From CBDFGK01 sp965247075 (GTDB lineage: Bacteria > Pseudomonadota > Gammaproteobacteria > Pseudomonadales > Halieaceae), in the NCBI GenBank assembly GCA_965247075.1, contig CBDFGK010000003.1, positions 2,046,001-2,110,000 on the forward strand: DNA of 64,000 nucleotides, given 5' to 3'. The position numbers and the translations under genes were made by a program. Shown piece by piece: positions 16,386 to 24,589 of the stretch; the first letter of the stretch is position 1; each line of letters begins with the position of its first letter. The notes under the pieces are model-generated. The model was not told the origin of the DNA and made no database searches. It worked only from the letters and a program-made list of their open reading frames with translations.

Positions 16386-17060
16386 CTAGTCGTCACCGCC
16401 CAGGGCAGTGAGCAGGTGTAGCAGGTGAATAAACAGGTTGTATATATCCAGATACAAGGACACGGTGGCGCGGATATAGTTGGTTTCGCCACCGTTGATG
16501 ATACGGCTGGTATCAAACAGGATGAGGCCTGACATGATCATCACTACCGCTGCTGAGATGGTCAGGGACAGGGCGGGGATGTGCAGGAAGATGTTGGCGA
16601 TAGACGCTACCACAGCGACCAGCAAGCCGACTATCAGGAAGCCTCCCATATAGGAGAAATCCTTGCGGGTTGTCAGGGCGTAGCCAGACAGGCCAAAGAA
16701 CACGACTGCGGTGCCGCCCAGTGCCTGCATGACCAGGGCAGGGCCGTTGGCCATGGCCATGTAATAATTGAGCATTGGCCCCAGCGCGGCGCCCATCACG
16801 CCGGTGAACGCAAAGATGGCGATCAGGCCCTTGCTGCTATCGGCAGTGCGGTTGACCACAAACAACAGACCAAAACCAACCAGCATCATGATCAGGGCCG
16901 TACCGTGGCCTAAATTCATGGCCATGGCCGCGCCGGCGGTGAGGGCGCTAAATACCAGCGTCATGCTCAATAGCATGTACGTGTTCTTGAGTACCCGGTT
17001 GGTGGACAGTATTGAATCCATACCGGTTGACTGGGTGGAATACAGGCTTCTTTCTTGCAT
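16386..17060 (-). CDS. yccA: Bax inhibitor-1/YccA family membrane protein
   Basis: 224-residue inner-membrane protein with about seven hydrophobic segments. E. coli YccA is a substrate and modulator of the FtsH protease; the family is related to the calcium-leak protein BsYetJ. Recognisable parts are LLSMTLVFSALTAGAAMAM, GVMGAALGPML and the C-terminal FDTSRIINGGETNYIRATVSLYLDIYNLF, whose acidic residues form the pH/ion-sensing site in the family. A ribosome site GGAG sits before the ATG. It has its own promoter at 17109-17137 and ends at a strong terminator, so it is a single-gene unit. Confidence 0.92.
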   Translation of the reverse strand: MQERSLYSTQSTGMDSILSTNRVLKNTYMLLSMTLVFSALTAGAAMAMNLGHGTALIMMLVGFGLLFVVNRTADSSKGLIAIFAFTGVMGAALGPMLNYYMAMANGPALVMQALGGTAVVFFGLSGYALTTRKDFSYMGGFLIVGLLVAVVASIANIFLHIPALSLTISAAVVMIMSGLILFDTSRIINGGETNYIRATVSLYLDIYNLFIHLLHLLTALGGDD

Positions 17061-17108
17061 TTTAAAACTCCAAAGGGGCGCATTAGCGCACTGTCAGTTC
17101 TTAGACAG

Positions 17109-17137
17109 ATAATAAAGGCCGAAATATCCAAAATCAA
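17109..17137 (-). promoter_or_regulatory. Sigma70-type promoter of yccA
   Basis: On the minus strand TTGATT (17132-17137) and TATTAT (17109-17114) are 17 bases apart. The start would fall about 40 bases before the yccA ATG. A CTGTC/GACAG inverted repeat lies just downstream of the -10. Confidence 0.6.
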
Positions 17138-17172
17138 GGGAGATTTTACGCTGACCGACCCATCCCTGGATA

Positions 17173-17198
17173 TAAAAACCCGGCTGGTGCTGGGTTTA
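17173..17198 (-). terminator. Terminator of tRNA-Ser
   Basis: On the minus strand AAACCC and GGGTTT pair across a short loop and are followed by a T-rich run, starting 8 bases after the CCA end of tRNA-Ser. Confidence 0.55.
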
Positions 17199-17205
17199 GA
17201 GAATA

Positions 17206-17295
17206 TGGCGGTGGGCTAAGGATTCGAACCTTAGGAGGGGATAAACCCTCAACGGTTTTCAAGACCGCCGCTTTCGACCACTCAGCCAGCCCACC
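17206..17295 (-). tRNA. serT: tRNA-Ser (TGA)
   Basis: A 90-base class II tRNA on the minus strand. Acceptor GGTGGGC pairs with GCCCACC, followed by G and encoded CCA. The anticodon loop CTTGAAA gives anticodon TGA. A long variable arm (GAGGGTTTATCCCCTC) and T-loop GTTCGAATC complete it. It lies between yccA and rne with its own promoter. Confidence 0.95.
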
Positions 17296-17335
17296 GGAAC
17301 AGGATTGCCTGCGCGCCAGGGCGCAGCAGACGAGG

Positions 17336-17363
17336 ATTATACCTGGGTCTTTTGTGCTTTCAA
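17336..17363 (-). promoter_or_regulatory. Sigma70-type promoter of tRNA-Ser
   Basis: On the minus strand TTGAAA (17358-17363) and TATAAT (17336-17341) are 16 bases apart, with the -10 about 40 bases before the mature tRNA. It begins just after the rne stop codon. Confidence 0.75.
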
Positions 17364-17368
17364 GAGTT

Positions 17369-19885
17369 CTATTGCTCGGCTGACTCCTGTACCACCAACT
17401 CTTCGCCGGCAGCCGCCACCGGGCCGCGTGGATCGTTGGCTGCGCGGGGTGGTTTCGGTAACCGTTGTACTACCGATGGAACCACCTCGGCACCGAACAG
17501 AAGCGGGTGTCCGGTTTCAATAGTAACGGCCTCGACCGGCTTGGGAGTGACACGCGGATCATTATTGGCGCGGCCCGACTCGTGCATAGCCGCTGTGGAT
17601 GGTGCCGCCACAGGTTCGGCAACCGGTTCAACTTGCGCTTCAATTGTTTCAGCCACAACCGGTGCGGATGCAACAGCGGGTTCTGCGGTTACTGTCTCGC
17701 CCGGTGCTTCCACGGCCGTGTCTGCTGCAACCTCGACTACAGCCTCTACAGTTTCCGTGGCGACCGGGTCGGCGCTCTGCTCGGCTGCGGGTCGATTGCC
17801 GCGATGCCGCCGCCGGGGCTTGTCTTCGCCGCGTTGATCAGAAGGGCGCTTGCGTGGCTGATTGTCACGCTGTTCCGCGCCGGCGGCGGCTTCTTCACGC
17901 GCCGGTGCCTCCTCACGCTGAGCTTTATCGTCCCGGCGGCGACTGCGAACGGAGCGCTTTTCAGCCTGCTTGTCATCGCGCTTGCTGTCTTGCTGAGTGC
18001 CGGCTTCATCACGCTGACGGCCATCTTCGCGCTGGGCGGCATCCCGCTGATTATCACGGTTTTGACCACCGCGACGACGGTTGCGGGTATCTCCGCGTGA
18101 GCGCTGTTGACCTTGCTTGCGCTCGCGTTGCTCAGGTTGCCGCCGTTCCTCTTCCTGGCCAAACAATGCCTTGGCAAGACGGCTGAACAAACCGGGCTGC
18201 TTGGCTGGGGCGGATTTCTCGCGCTTGCCGGCTGGCTTTTTACTGGGCTGCTCGGCCGGTTTTACAGCCGGCTCAGGCGCGGGTGCCTGTGGGGCGATGC
18301 CTTGTACTGCGGCGTGTTGCGGGAGAACTTCAACCAGTTCGTCAGCTGAAACTGCTTCCTCATCCGCGGTAATGTCAATTTCAAAGGAAAGGTTCTTGCG
18401 TTCGATGACTTCATCATCACGCAGACGCTCCACTTCAAAATGCGGTGTTTCCATACTGGGATTGGGAATGACCACTACCCGCACCTTGGTCAATTCCTCA
18501 ATATCAGTCAGGCCGGAGCGCTTCTCGTTGAGAAGGTAGGTCGCCACGGGCACGGGCACGATAGCGCGCACTTCGGCTGAGCGATCCTTAATGGCCTCTT
18601 CCTCCAGCAGGCGCAGGATAGACAAGGCCAGAGACTTGGTATCGCGAATGGTGCCCTGGCCACTACAGCGGGGACAAACAATCGCACTGGTTTCCCCCAG
18701 GGAGGGGCGCAGGCGCTGGCGTGACATTTCCAGCAGTCCAAAACGGGAAATTCGTCCTACCTGCACGCGCGCGCGGTCAATATTAAGTGCATCGCGGATG
18801 CGGTTTTCCACTGCACGCTGGTTGCGTGCGGCCAGCATATCGATAAAGTCGATAACAATCAGGCCTCCCATGTCTCGCAAGCGTAGCTGCCTGGCAATCT
18901 CATCGGCGGCTTCCAGGTTGGTCTGGGTCGCAGTTTCTTCGATGTCGCTGCCGCGGGTCGCGCGAGCCGAGTTGATGTCGATAGCAACCATTGCCTCGGT
19001 GGGGTCAATAACAATGGATCCGCCGGAGGGCAGTCTTACTTCCCGTTGGAAGGCTGTTTCAATCTGGCTCTCAATCTGAAAGCGATTGAACATGGGCACG
19101 GAATCCTCGTAACGACGGATACGGCTCTTGAACTGGGGCATGATGTGGGTGACGAAATCCAGCGCGTGCCGGTGGGCGTCAGCGGAGTCGATTAAAACCT
19201 GGTCGATATCTTCGCGCAGGTAATCGCGAATGGCGCGAATGATAACGTTGCTTTCCTGCAGCAGCAGTGAGGGCGCTTTTTCTGCCTCTCCCGCCTTGGC
19301 TACGGCATCCCAGAGCTGAGTCAGGTAGTCCAGATCCCATTGTAATTCTTCCGTACTGCGGCCAATACCGGCGGTGCGTACAATAACGCCCATATTGCCG
19401 GGTATTTCCAGGTCCTTCATGGCGTCGCGCAGTTCACTGCGACCTTCACCTTCAATACGCCTGGAGATACCACCGGCGCGCGGGTTATTGGGCATGAGCA
19501 CCATGTACCTGCCAGCCAGGCTGATAAAGGTCGTCAGTGCCGCACCTTTGTTGCCGCGTTCTTCTTTATCGACCTGAACAATAACTTCAGTGCCTTCCTT
19601 GACCAAATCCCTGATCTTGGGTCGGCCTTCGCCGCCACCGGATTTTTTGCTGAAGTATTCGCGGGCGATTTCCTTCATCGGCAAGAAGCCATGACGGTCG
19701 GCACCAAACTCCACAAAAGCAGCTTCCAGGCTGGGTTCAACCCGGGTGATCTTGCCTTTATAAATATTGGATTTTTTCTGAACCCGGGTACGGTTCTCGA
19801 TGTCGAGATCGTACATTTTTTGCCCATCTACCAGGGCGACGCGCAACTCTTCCGGTTGAGTTGCATTGATTAGCATTTTTTTCAT
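17369..19885 (-). CDS. rne: Ribonuclease E
   Basis: Endoribonuclease that starts mRNA decay and processes rRNA and tRNA, and scaffolds the degradosome. The 838-residue product opens MKKMLINATQPEELRVAL. It has an S1 domain around residues 35-120, a 5' sensor, and the DNase I-like active site with Asp in MVAIDINSARATRG and in GLIVIDFIDML. The Zn-link CPRCSGQG lies near residue 404. The C-terminal third is low complexity: Arg/Gln/Glu-rich RNA-binding stretches, then Val/Ala/Glu-rich segments with two NDPR motifs (NNDPRVTPKP and ANDPRGP), seen in other gammaproteobacterial RNase E tails. Shorter than E. coli's 1061 aa. ATG at 19885 is preferred to an upstream in-frame start that adds three residues. 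Confidence 0.96.
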   Translation of the reverse strand: MKKMLINATQPEELRVALVDGQKMYDLDIENRTRVQKKSNIYKGKITRVEPSLEAAFVEFGADRHGFLPMKEIAREYFSKKSGGGEGRPKIRDLVKEGTEVIVQVDKEERGNKGAALTTFISLAGRYMVLMPNNPRAGGISRRIEGEGRSELRDAMKDLEIPGNMGVIVRTAGIGRSTEELQWDLDYLTQLWDAVAKAGEAEKAPSLLLQESNVIIRAIRDYLREDIDQVLIDSADAHRHALDFVTHIMPQFKSRIRRYEDSVPMFNRFQIESQIETAFQREVRLPSGGSIVIDPTEAMVAIDINSARATRGSDIEETATQTNLEAADEIARQLRLRDMGGLIVIDFIDMLAARNQRAVENRIRDALNIDRARVQVGRISRFGLLEMSRQRLRPSLGETSAIVCPRCSGQGTIRDTKSLALSILRLLEEEAIKDRSAEVRAIVPVPVATYLLNEKRSGLTDIEELTKVRVVVIPNPSMETPHFEVERLRDDEVIERKNLSFEIDITADEEAVSADELVEVLPQHAAVQGIAPQAPAPEPAVKPAEQPSKKPAGKREKSAPAKQPGLFSRLAKALFGQEEERRQPEQRERKQGQQRSRGDTRNRRRGGQNRDNQRDAAQREDGRQRDEAGTQQDSKRDDKQAEKRSVRSRRRDDKAQREEAPAREEAAAGAEQRDNQPRKRPSDQRGEDKPRRRHRGNRPAAEQSADPVATETVEAVVEVAADTAVEAPGETVTAEPAVASAPVVAETIEAQVEPVAEPVAAPSTAAMHESGRANNDPRVTPKPVEAVTIETGHPLLFGAEVVPSVVQRLPKPPRAANDPRGPVAAAGEELVVQESAEQ

Positions 19886-20146
19886 GTGTACCACACTCTA
19901 TGTGGCACAGCGGAGACTGCGGTAGTCGAGTAGCCAGCTATTTGTTCTATCCTGATGATAGAAAGGAGTGGCTGTGCGGGACTTTTTGTCGAGTCCTGTA
20001 CTATATCGTCAAATTTCAAGGCAGGGCGCTGCCTCTGTCATCGAGTCGATGGAACGGGTCCACAACTCGATGGTGATATCTGCTTTTAATCTCGATACCG
20101 CTGGCATCTGCTGTGCGGTTCATTCATGCGCCGGCTAAATTAATTG
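19886..20146. other. rne upstream region / long leader
   Basis: No gene is seen between rne and the rluC promoter. The stretch should hold the rne promoter and a leader of up to a few hundred bases, as in E. coli, where the rne leader mediates autoregulation. It contains an 8-bp perfect inverted repeat CATCGAGT/ACTCGATG at about 20039-20072. I could not place the rne start site. Confidence 0.45.
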
Positions 20147-20174
20147 TTGTCGGCACTCGCAAAAAACGTATTAT
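20147..20174 (+). promoter_or_regulatory. Candidate promoter of rluC
   Basis: TTGTCG (20147-20152) and TATTAT (20169-20174) with a 16-base spacer, giving a leader of about 145 bases before the rluC ATG. Confidence 0.5.
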
Positions 20175-20208
20175 GTTGTGCCCTATAGCCATGGTTGGAT
20201 ATGGTCGG

Positions 20209-20306
20209 CAGACCTGCTGTCAGGATCTGCAGAGTCCGTATTCCGGGACTCTCACCGGCTTACCGCCAGGGCACGGTGACGGACTATATCAGCTATTATT
20301 AAGTCC
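20209..20306 (+). promoter_or_regulatory. Structured 5' leader of rluC
   Basis: Four consecutive potential stem-loops: CAGACCTG with CAGGATCTG (20209-20229), AGAGTCC with GGACTCT (20231-20252), CACCG with CGGTG (20253-20278), and GGACT with AGTCC (20281-20306). There is no T run after any stem, so these are not simple terminators. No known riboswitch consensus was recognised. Confidence 0.4.
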
Positions 20307-20324
20307 TTCAATTACAAAGAAATT

Positions 20325-21254
20325 ATGAATCCGGTCAGGTTTATCGAAGTTTCCGAAGAGTTCGCCGGCCAACGGCTGGACAACTTTTTACAGCGTGAAG
20401 TAAAGGGTGTTCCCAAAACCCGACTTTATCGCGCCGTGAGAAAAGGTGAGATTCGCGTCAATAAGGGGCGGGTAAAGGCAGACTATCGTATACAAAACGG
20501 TGACTGCGTGCGTATCCCGCCATTGCGGGTGGCCGAACGGGACGAGCTTACCCACGTGCCACAACGCTGGGCGCGCCTGCTCGACCATGCTCTGGTCTAC
20601 GAGGACAAGCACCTGTGGGTGATCAATAAACCATCAGGGCTGGCGGTGCATGGGGGCAGCGGGCTCAACTTTGGCTTGATCGAGTGCCTGCGCCTGCTGC
20701 ACAGTGAGGCGCGTTACCTGGAATTGGTGCATCGCCTGGACCGTGATACCTCCGGTTGCATCATGATTGCGCGCCGAGCGTCGGCGCTCAAGGATTTGCA
20801 CAGACAACTGCGTGAAGATCGCATCAACAAACGTTATCTGACGCTGGTAGAGGGTCGCTGGTCGTCCAAACGCAGCTTTGTCGAGGCGCCTCTGCAGAAG
20901 AATACCGTTAAATCAGGTGAGCGGATTGTGCGCGTCGATAGCGCTGGCAAACCGTCGCGAACAGAATTTAGGGTGGTGCAGCGGTTTGCCAACGCGACCC
21001 TGCTTGAAGCCAGGCCTGTCACCGGTCGTACTCACCAAATTCGGGTACACGCCCGGCACGCGGGTCATCCGCTGCTTGGGGATGAGAAATACGGTCACCG
21101 CGAGGCCAACCAGGCAGCGCAGGCGCTGGGATTGAAGCGGTTGTTCCTGCACGCAGCAGAACTGGGTTTCACGGACGCCCAGGGGCGGCGCCGGCATGTT
21201 AAGGCATCACTTGAGGTAAGTTTGAGTAAATTTCTTGAACAACTATCCAAGTGA
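20325..21254 (+). CDS. rluC: 23S rRNA pseudouridine(955/2504/2580) synthase RluC
   Basis: Isomerises uridines in 23S rRNA. The 309-residue product has an N-terminal S4 RNA-binding domain (QRLDNFLQREVKGVPKTRLYR ... IRVNKGRVKADYRIQNGD). The RluA-type catalytic domain has HRLDRDTSGCIMIAR, where the Asp after LDR is catalytic, and TGRTHQIRVHARHAGHP. The position divergent from rne is conserved in E. coli and Pseudomonas and makes RluC more likely than RluA or RluD. The ATG follows a leader with several hairpins. Confidence 0.95.
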   Translation: MNPVRFIEVSEEFAGQRLDNFLQREVKGVPKTRLYRAVRKGEIRVNKGRVKADYRIQNGDCVRIPPLRVAERDELTHVPQRWARLLDHALVYEDKHLWVINKPSGLAVHGGSGLNFGLIECLRLLHSEARYLELVHRLDRDTSGCIMIARRASALKDLHRQLREDRINKRYLTLVEGRWSSKRSFVEAPLQKNTVKSGERIVRVDSAGKPSRTEFRVVQRFANATLLEARPVTGRTHQIRVHARHAGHPLLGDEKYGHREANQAAQALGLKRLFLHAAELGFTDAQGRRRHVKASLEVSLSKFLEQLSK

Positions 21255-21377
21255 GATCTTCGCACGAACATGAAGAGTTATCTCTCGACAGGTGCGGTAA
21301 TACCTGCCAAATTTCCCCTTAGAGAGGCTCAAAAAATCATGGATGTTATAGAAGCTGCTGTATTGTAAAGATTTTTT

Positions 21378-21406
21378 TTGACAATAGACGAATCCACCCC
21401 TATGAT
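21378..21406 (+). promoter_or_regulatory. Strong sigma70 promoter of the yceD-rpmF-fab operon
   Basis: Consensus TTGACA at 21378-21383, a 17-base spacer, and TATGAT at 21401-21406. The expected start site, about 21412-21414, is only two to four bases before the yceD ATG at 21416. Confidence 0.8.
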
Positions 21407-21415
21407 TGCGCGCCT

Positions 21416-21943
21416 ATGTTGACAGAGCCCCTCCCGACCACACTGGATGTTCGAAAAGCGGCGGCTCGCGGGATCACCGTCAGGGGTGCTTTGGTGCTCT
21501 CTGAAATGACCCGTTTGCAGGAAGTTTTGGCTGCATCAGACGGCGTTGTAGAGGCGGAAATAGCCTTTGCAAGAGACGAGGAGAATCGCTTTATCGCGAC
21601 AGTTAGCGCCAGGGCGGAAGTAGAGGTTAACTGTCAGCGTTGCCTGACAAGTATGCCCTTAACGGTACAGTCAGAAAATCGGCTGGCCATTGCAGGGGAT
21701 CTGGAACTGGCCAGTCAGCTACCATCGCGGTATGAACCGTGGGTGGTGGCAACAGAACAAGGTGATTTGTGGGCCTTGGTAGAGGATGAACTCATATTGA
21801 GCCTTCCTGTTATCAGTCTCCACGAGTCAGAAGACTGTAACGAACTATTGAAGGATTATCGCCGCCCGCCATCCCCACCGGAGGAAGAGGCAGCAGACAA
21901 CCCTTTTAAGGTGCTGGAGCAACTGAAGTCCGGCAACAACTAA
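21416..21943 (+). CDS. yceD: YceD/DUF177 family protein (23S rRNA accumulation protein)
   Basis: 175-residue member of the DUF177 family, linked in E. coli and plants to 23S rRNA accumulation. It contains the conserved core VEVNCQRCLTSMPL near residue 75 and the acidic region LVEDELILSLPVISLHESEDC near 120-140. It is directly followed by rpmF, the arrangement found in most bacteria. The only upstream promoter places the start site two to four bases before this ATG, so the mRNA would be nearly leaderless; alternatively an internal start may be used, but none with a clear ribosome site stands out. Confidence 0.9.
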   Translation: MLTEPLPTTLDVRKAAARGITVRGALVLSEMTRLQEVLAASDGVVEAEIAFARDEENRFIATVSARAEVEVNCQRCLTSMPLTVQSENRLAIAGDLELASQLPSRYEPWVVATEQGDLWALVEDELILSLPVISLHESEDCNELLKDYRRPPSPPEEEAADNPFKVLEQLKSGNN

Positions 21944-21958
21944 GCAGGAGTTAGTACC

Positions 21959-22144
21959 ATGGCAGTTCAAAAGAGTAAAAAGACGCGGTCCCGCCGCGGC
22001 ATGCGTCGTTCACATGACGCGCTTTCCGGTCCCACCCTGTCTGTTGATCAGACCACTGGTGAAACCCACCGTCGTCACCATGTAACCGCAGACGGTTTTT
22101 ACCGTGGCAACAAGGTTGTTGATCACGGCAACGACGACTGGTAG
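21959..22144 (+). CDS. rpmF: 50S ribosomal protein L32
   Basis: 61-residue ribosomal protein, MAVQKSKKTRSRRGMRRSHD at the start and HRRHHVTADGFYRG near residue 40, of normal length. It lacks the Zn-binding Cys residues of the C+ L32 type. An AGGAG ribosome site lies before the ATG. It sits between yceD and the plsX remnant, as expected. Confidence 0.97.
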   Translation: MAVQKSKKTRSRRGMRRSHDALSGPTLSVDQTTGETHRRHHVTADGFYRGNKVVDHGNDDW

Positions 22145-22153
22145 AACGCTTGG

Positions 22154-22489
22154 TTGGGCTTACCGGTCCATCTTGCTGTAGACACAATGAGCGGAGACTA
22201 CGGTCTTTGCATTGCTGTACCCGCATCTCTGCAAGCCCTGCAGGATGATCCTCATATCCACTTACACCTGGTTGGTGACGCCGGCTCTCTGGGGCAAGCA
22301 TTGGTGCGCTATCGCGATGCTGATTTATCTCGAATTGACGTGGTGCCTGCCCGGGTGGTGTTATTGAGCAACGGTACAGAATCAAACAAGGACAACGCGG
22401 TTATTAGGGCCGCCGGCGAGAAGCTGGGCAATGACAAGCGCATCAACTTTTGTGGTTTCATGGAAGGCAGCGCTGTGTGTAGAGCATGA
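22154..22489 (+). pseudogene. plsX: plsX remnant, internally deleted and truncated
   Basis: The frame opens at TTG 22154 right after rpmF and reads LPVHLAVDTMSGDYGLCIAV, aligning with the PlsX N terminus (normally ALDxMGGDFGP). It continues through HLHLVGDAGSLGQALVRY and IDVVPARVV, then jumps to LLSNGTESNKDNAVIRAAGE and NFCGFMEG. That corresponds to the segment around residues 190-240 of E. coli PlsX (NIGEEEVKG ... YIGYLEAN). So about 100 or more central residues, including GNTGALMGLA, are missing, as is everything after FMEG. The total is 111 codons against about 340 normally. PlsX makes acyl-phosphate from acyl-ACP for PlsY; cells with PlsB can live without it. Confidence 0.85.
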
Positions 22490-22561
22490 CATGGTGGCAA
22501 AACTGACCCGACACATGAATGAACAGAACCAGAATTAGAGTGTTACAGGAGCAGCAATAAT

Positions 22562-23518
22562 ATGTTGAGTGAAAATACGGCGTTTCTATTTCCCGGGCAG
22601 GGTTCACAGGTAGTGGGCATGTTGGCTGCTGCGGCGCAAGAACATGCATCGGTTGGACAAACATATAGTGAAGCCTCAGACGCACTGGGTTACGACATGT
22701 GGGACCTGGTGCAAAACGGTGAGCAGGCGCAACTGAACCTCACTGAGACCACCCAGCCGGTATTGTTGACCGCCGGCGTGGCATTGTGGCGCGCCTGGCG
22801 TGCAGCCGGTGGCGCCATACCCAAACTCATGGCAGGACACAGCCTGGGCGAATTTTCTGCGCTGGTGTGTGCCGGGGCGATCGGTTTTCCGGACGCGGTG
22901 CGATTGGTGCAGCAGCGCGGTGCTTTTATGCAAACGGCAGTACCGGTAGGTGAAGGGGCCATGGCAGCCATTATTGGTCTCGACGATGCAGCTATTAATG
23001 ATGCCTGTGCGCAGGCCGCGACGGACAGTGGCGCGGTGGTTGCCGCAGTCAACTACAATACCCCTGGCCAGGTGGTAATAGCCGGCGCGACCCAGGCAGT
23101 GGCCCTTGCCATAGAGCATTGCAAGGCAGCGGGTGCCAAACGCGCGCTGCCGCTGCCGGTGAGTGCGCCTTTCCATACGGAATTGATGCGACCCGCCGGT
23201 GAAAAACTACAGGAAGTACTGGCCAGTATTAACGTCTCTGCACCGGAGATCCCGGTGGTACATAATGTTCACGCACAAGCCGAGTCTGATCCTGTCAAAA
23301 TACGTGAACTGCTGGTGCAGCAGATATACAGTCCCGTGCAGTGGACCTCCTGTATCGGTGCCATCAGTGCGGCAGGTGTTGCACGGCTGGTCGAGTGTGG
23401 TCCCGGCAAGGTACTGAGCGGGCTTAACCGCCGTATCGACAAGGGCCTGGAAAGTTTTACAATTGAGCAGCCGGCCGACATGAACAGGGCGTTGCAAGCA
23501 ACAAACCAGAGGGCATAA
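22562..23518 (+). CDS. fabD: Malonyl-CoA:ACP transacylase
   Basis: Loads malonyl groups on acyl carrier protein for fatty acid elongation. The 318-residue product has FLFPGQGSQVVGM at the start, the nucleophile motif GHSLGEFSALV near residue 92, and the catalytic His in SAPFHTELM near residue 200. Length is as in E. coli (309) with a slightly longer tail. The ATG follows ACAGGAGCAG. fabH is not next to it, as in Pseudomonas. Confidence 0.96.
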   Translation: MLSENTAFLFPGQGSQVVGMLAAAAQEHASVGQTYSEASDALGYDMWDLVQNGEQAQLNLTETTQPVLLTAGVALWRAWRAAGGAIPKLMAGHSLGEFSALVCAGAIGFPDAVRLVQQRGAFMQTAVPVGEGAMAAIIGLDDAAINDACAQAATDSGAVVAAVNYNTPGQVVIAGATQAVALAIEHCKAAGAKRALPLPVSAPFHTELMRPAGEKLQEVLASINVSAPEIPVVHNVHAQAESDPVKIRELLVQQIYSPVQWTSCIGAISAAGVARLVECGPGKVLSGLNRRIDKGLESFTIEQPADMNRALQATNQRA

Positions 23519-23520
23519 CA

Positions 23521-24258
23521 ATGGCAGCGAAAGTAGCGCTGGTAACGGGTGCCAGTCGTGGCATAGGGCGCGCAATTGCCGAGCGCCTGGCAGTTGATGG
23601 CCTGACCGTAGTGGGCACTGCAACCAGCCGGGGGGGTGCGGACAGCATTGCAGCTTACCTCTCTGCATCCGGCAATGCCGGCACCGGCATGGTACTGCGG
23701 GTCGAAGACCAGCACAGTGTCAGTGAATTGATCGCCGCTATAAACGAACAATTTAATGCGCCCACCGTACTGGTTAACAACGCCGGTATTACCCGCGACA
23801 ATATTCTCATGCGCATGCAAGAAGATGAGTGGTCAGATGTAATAAACACCAACCTGACGGCCCTATACCGGGTCTGCAAGGCCTGTGCACGCGGTATGAC
23901 CAAGGCCCGGTGGGGGCGCATTATCAACATCACTTCGGTGGTGGGTTGCATGGGTAATGCCGGGCAAAGTAATTATGCGGCCAGCAAGGCGGGCGCAGAG
24001 GGTTTTAGCCGAGCGCTGGCGCGAGAGCTGGGTTCGCGGAATATTACCGTCAACTGTGTTGCCCCGGGCTTCATTGATACCGATATGACCCGTGAGCTAC
24101 CGGATGAGCAGCGCGAGCAGTTAACACAGCAAATACCACTGGGTAGATTGGGTGAATCAACAGAGATTGCGGCGCTGGTAGGTTTTTTGGCCAGTGACTC
24201 CGGCGCCTACATTACCGGCGAAACTGTACACGTCAACGGTGGCATGTACATGTCCTGA
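23521..24258 (+). CDS. fabG: 3-oxoacyl-ACP reductase
   Basis: NADPH-dependent SDR reducing beta-ketoacyl-ACP. 245 residues with TGASRGIGRAIA, VNNAGITRDNILMRM, INITSVVG and the catalytic YAASKAG. The C terminus YITGETVHVNGGMYM is typical of FabG. It starts two bases after the fabD stop. Confidence 0.97.
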   Translation: MAAKVALVTGASRGIGRAIAERLAVDGLTVVGTATSRGGADSIAAYLSASGNAGTGMVLRVEDQHSVSELIAAINEQFNAPTVLVNNAGITRDNILMRMQEDEWSDVINTNLTALYRVCKACARGMTKARWGRIINITSVVGCMGNAGQSNYAASKAGAEGFSRALARELGSRNITVNCVAPGFIDTDMTRELPDEQREQLTQQIPLGRLGESTEIAALVGFLASDSGAYITGETVHVNGGMYMS

Positions 24259-24280
24259 TAGACGGAGTAAAATGCGGCGT

Positions 24281-24308
24281 TTGCGGCATACGCAGCAGCC
24301 ACTATTTT
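24281..24308 (+). promoter_or_regulatory. Possible acpP promoter
   Basis: TTGCGG (24281-24286) and TATTTT (24303-24308) with a 16-base spacer in the fabG-acpP gap. A separate acpP promoter is common because ACP is needed in excess, but the match is modest. Confidence 0.35.
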
Positions 24309-24331
24309 ATTAACAGGAGAACGAAAAGACC

Positions 24332-24568
24332 ATGAGCAGCATTGAAGAGCGCGTTAAGAAGATTGTAGCAGAGCAACTTGGCGTGAAAGAAGACGAGGTA
24401 GAAACCTCACATTCTTTTGTAGAAGACCTGGGCGCCGATTCCCTTGATACAGTCGAACTGGTTATGGCTCTGGAAGAGGAATTCGAAACTGAAATCCCCG
24501 ACGAAGAAGCCGAGAAGATCACTACCGTTCAACTGGCGATCACGTACATTAACGAAAATCTTTCCTGA
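24332..24568 (+). CDS. acpP: Acyl carrier protein
   Basis: 78-residue acidic ACP. The phosphopantetheine attachment Ser is in GADSLDTVELVMALEEEF near residue 37. Ribosome site AACAGGAGAACG lies before the ATG. It is the central carrier of fatty acid synthesis and a substrate of holo-ACP synthases; an Sfp-type transferase is encoded at 56105. Confidence 0.98.
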   Translation: MSSIEERVKKIVAEQLGVKEDEVETSHSFVEDLGADSLDTVELVMALEEEFETEIPDEEAEKITTVQLAITYINENLS

Positions 24569-24589
24569 TTTTTACCCGCCGTAGTCATT

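Noticed and set aside
17465..18186. Plus-strand frames of about 200 codons opposite the RNase E tail
   Set aside because: They lie against the low-complexity Arg/Glu/Ala-rich tail of rne, where biased codons keep other frames open.
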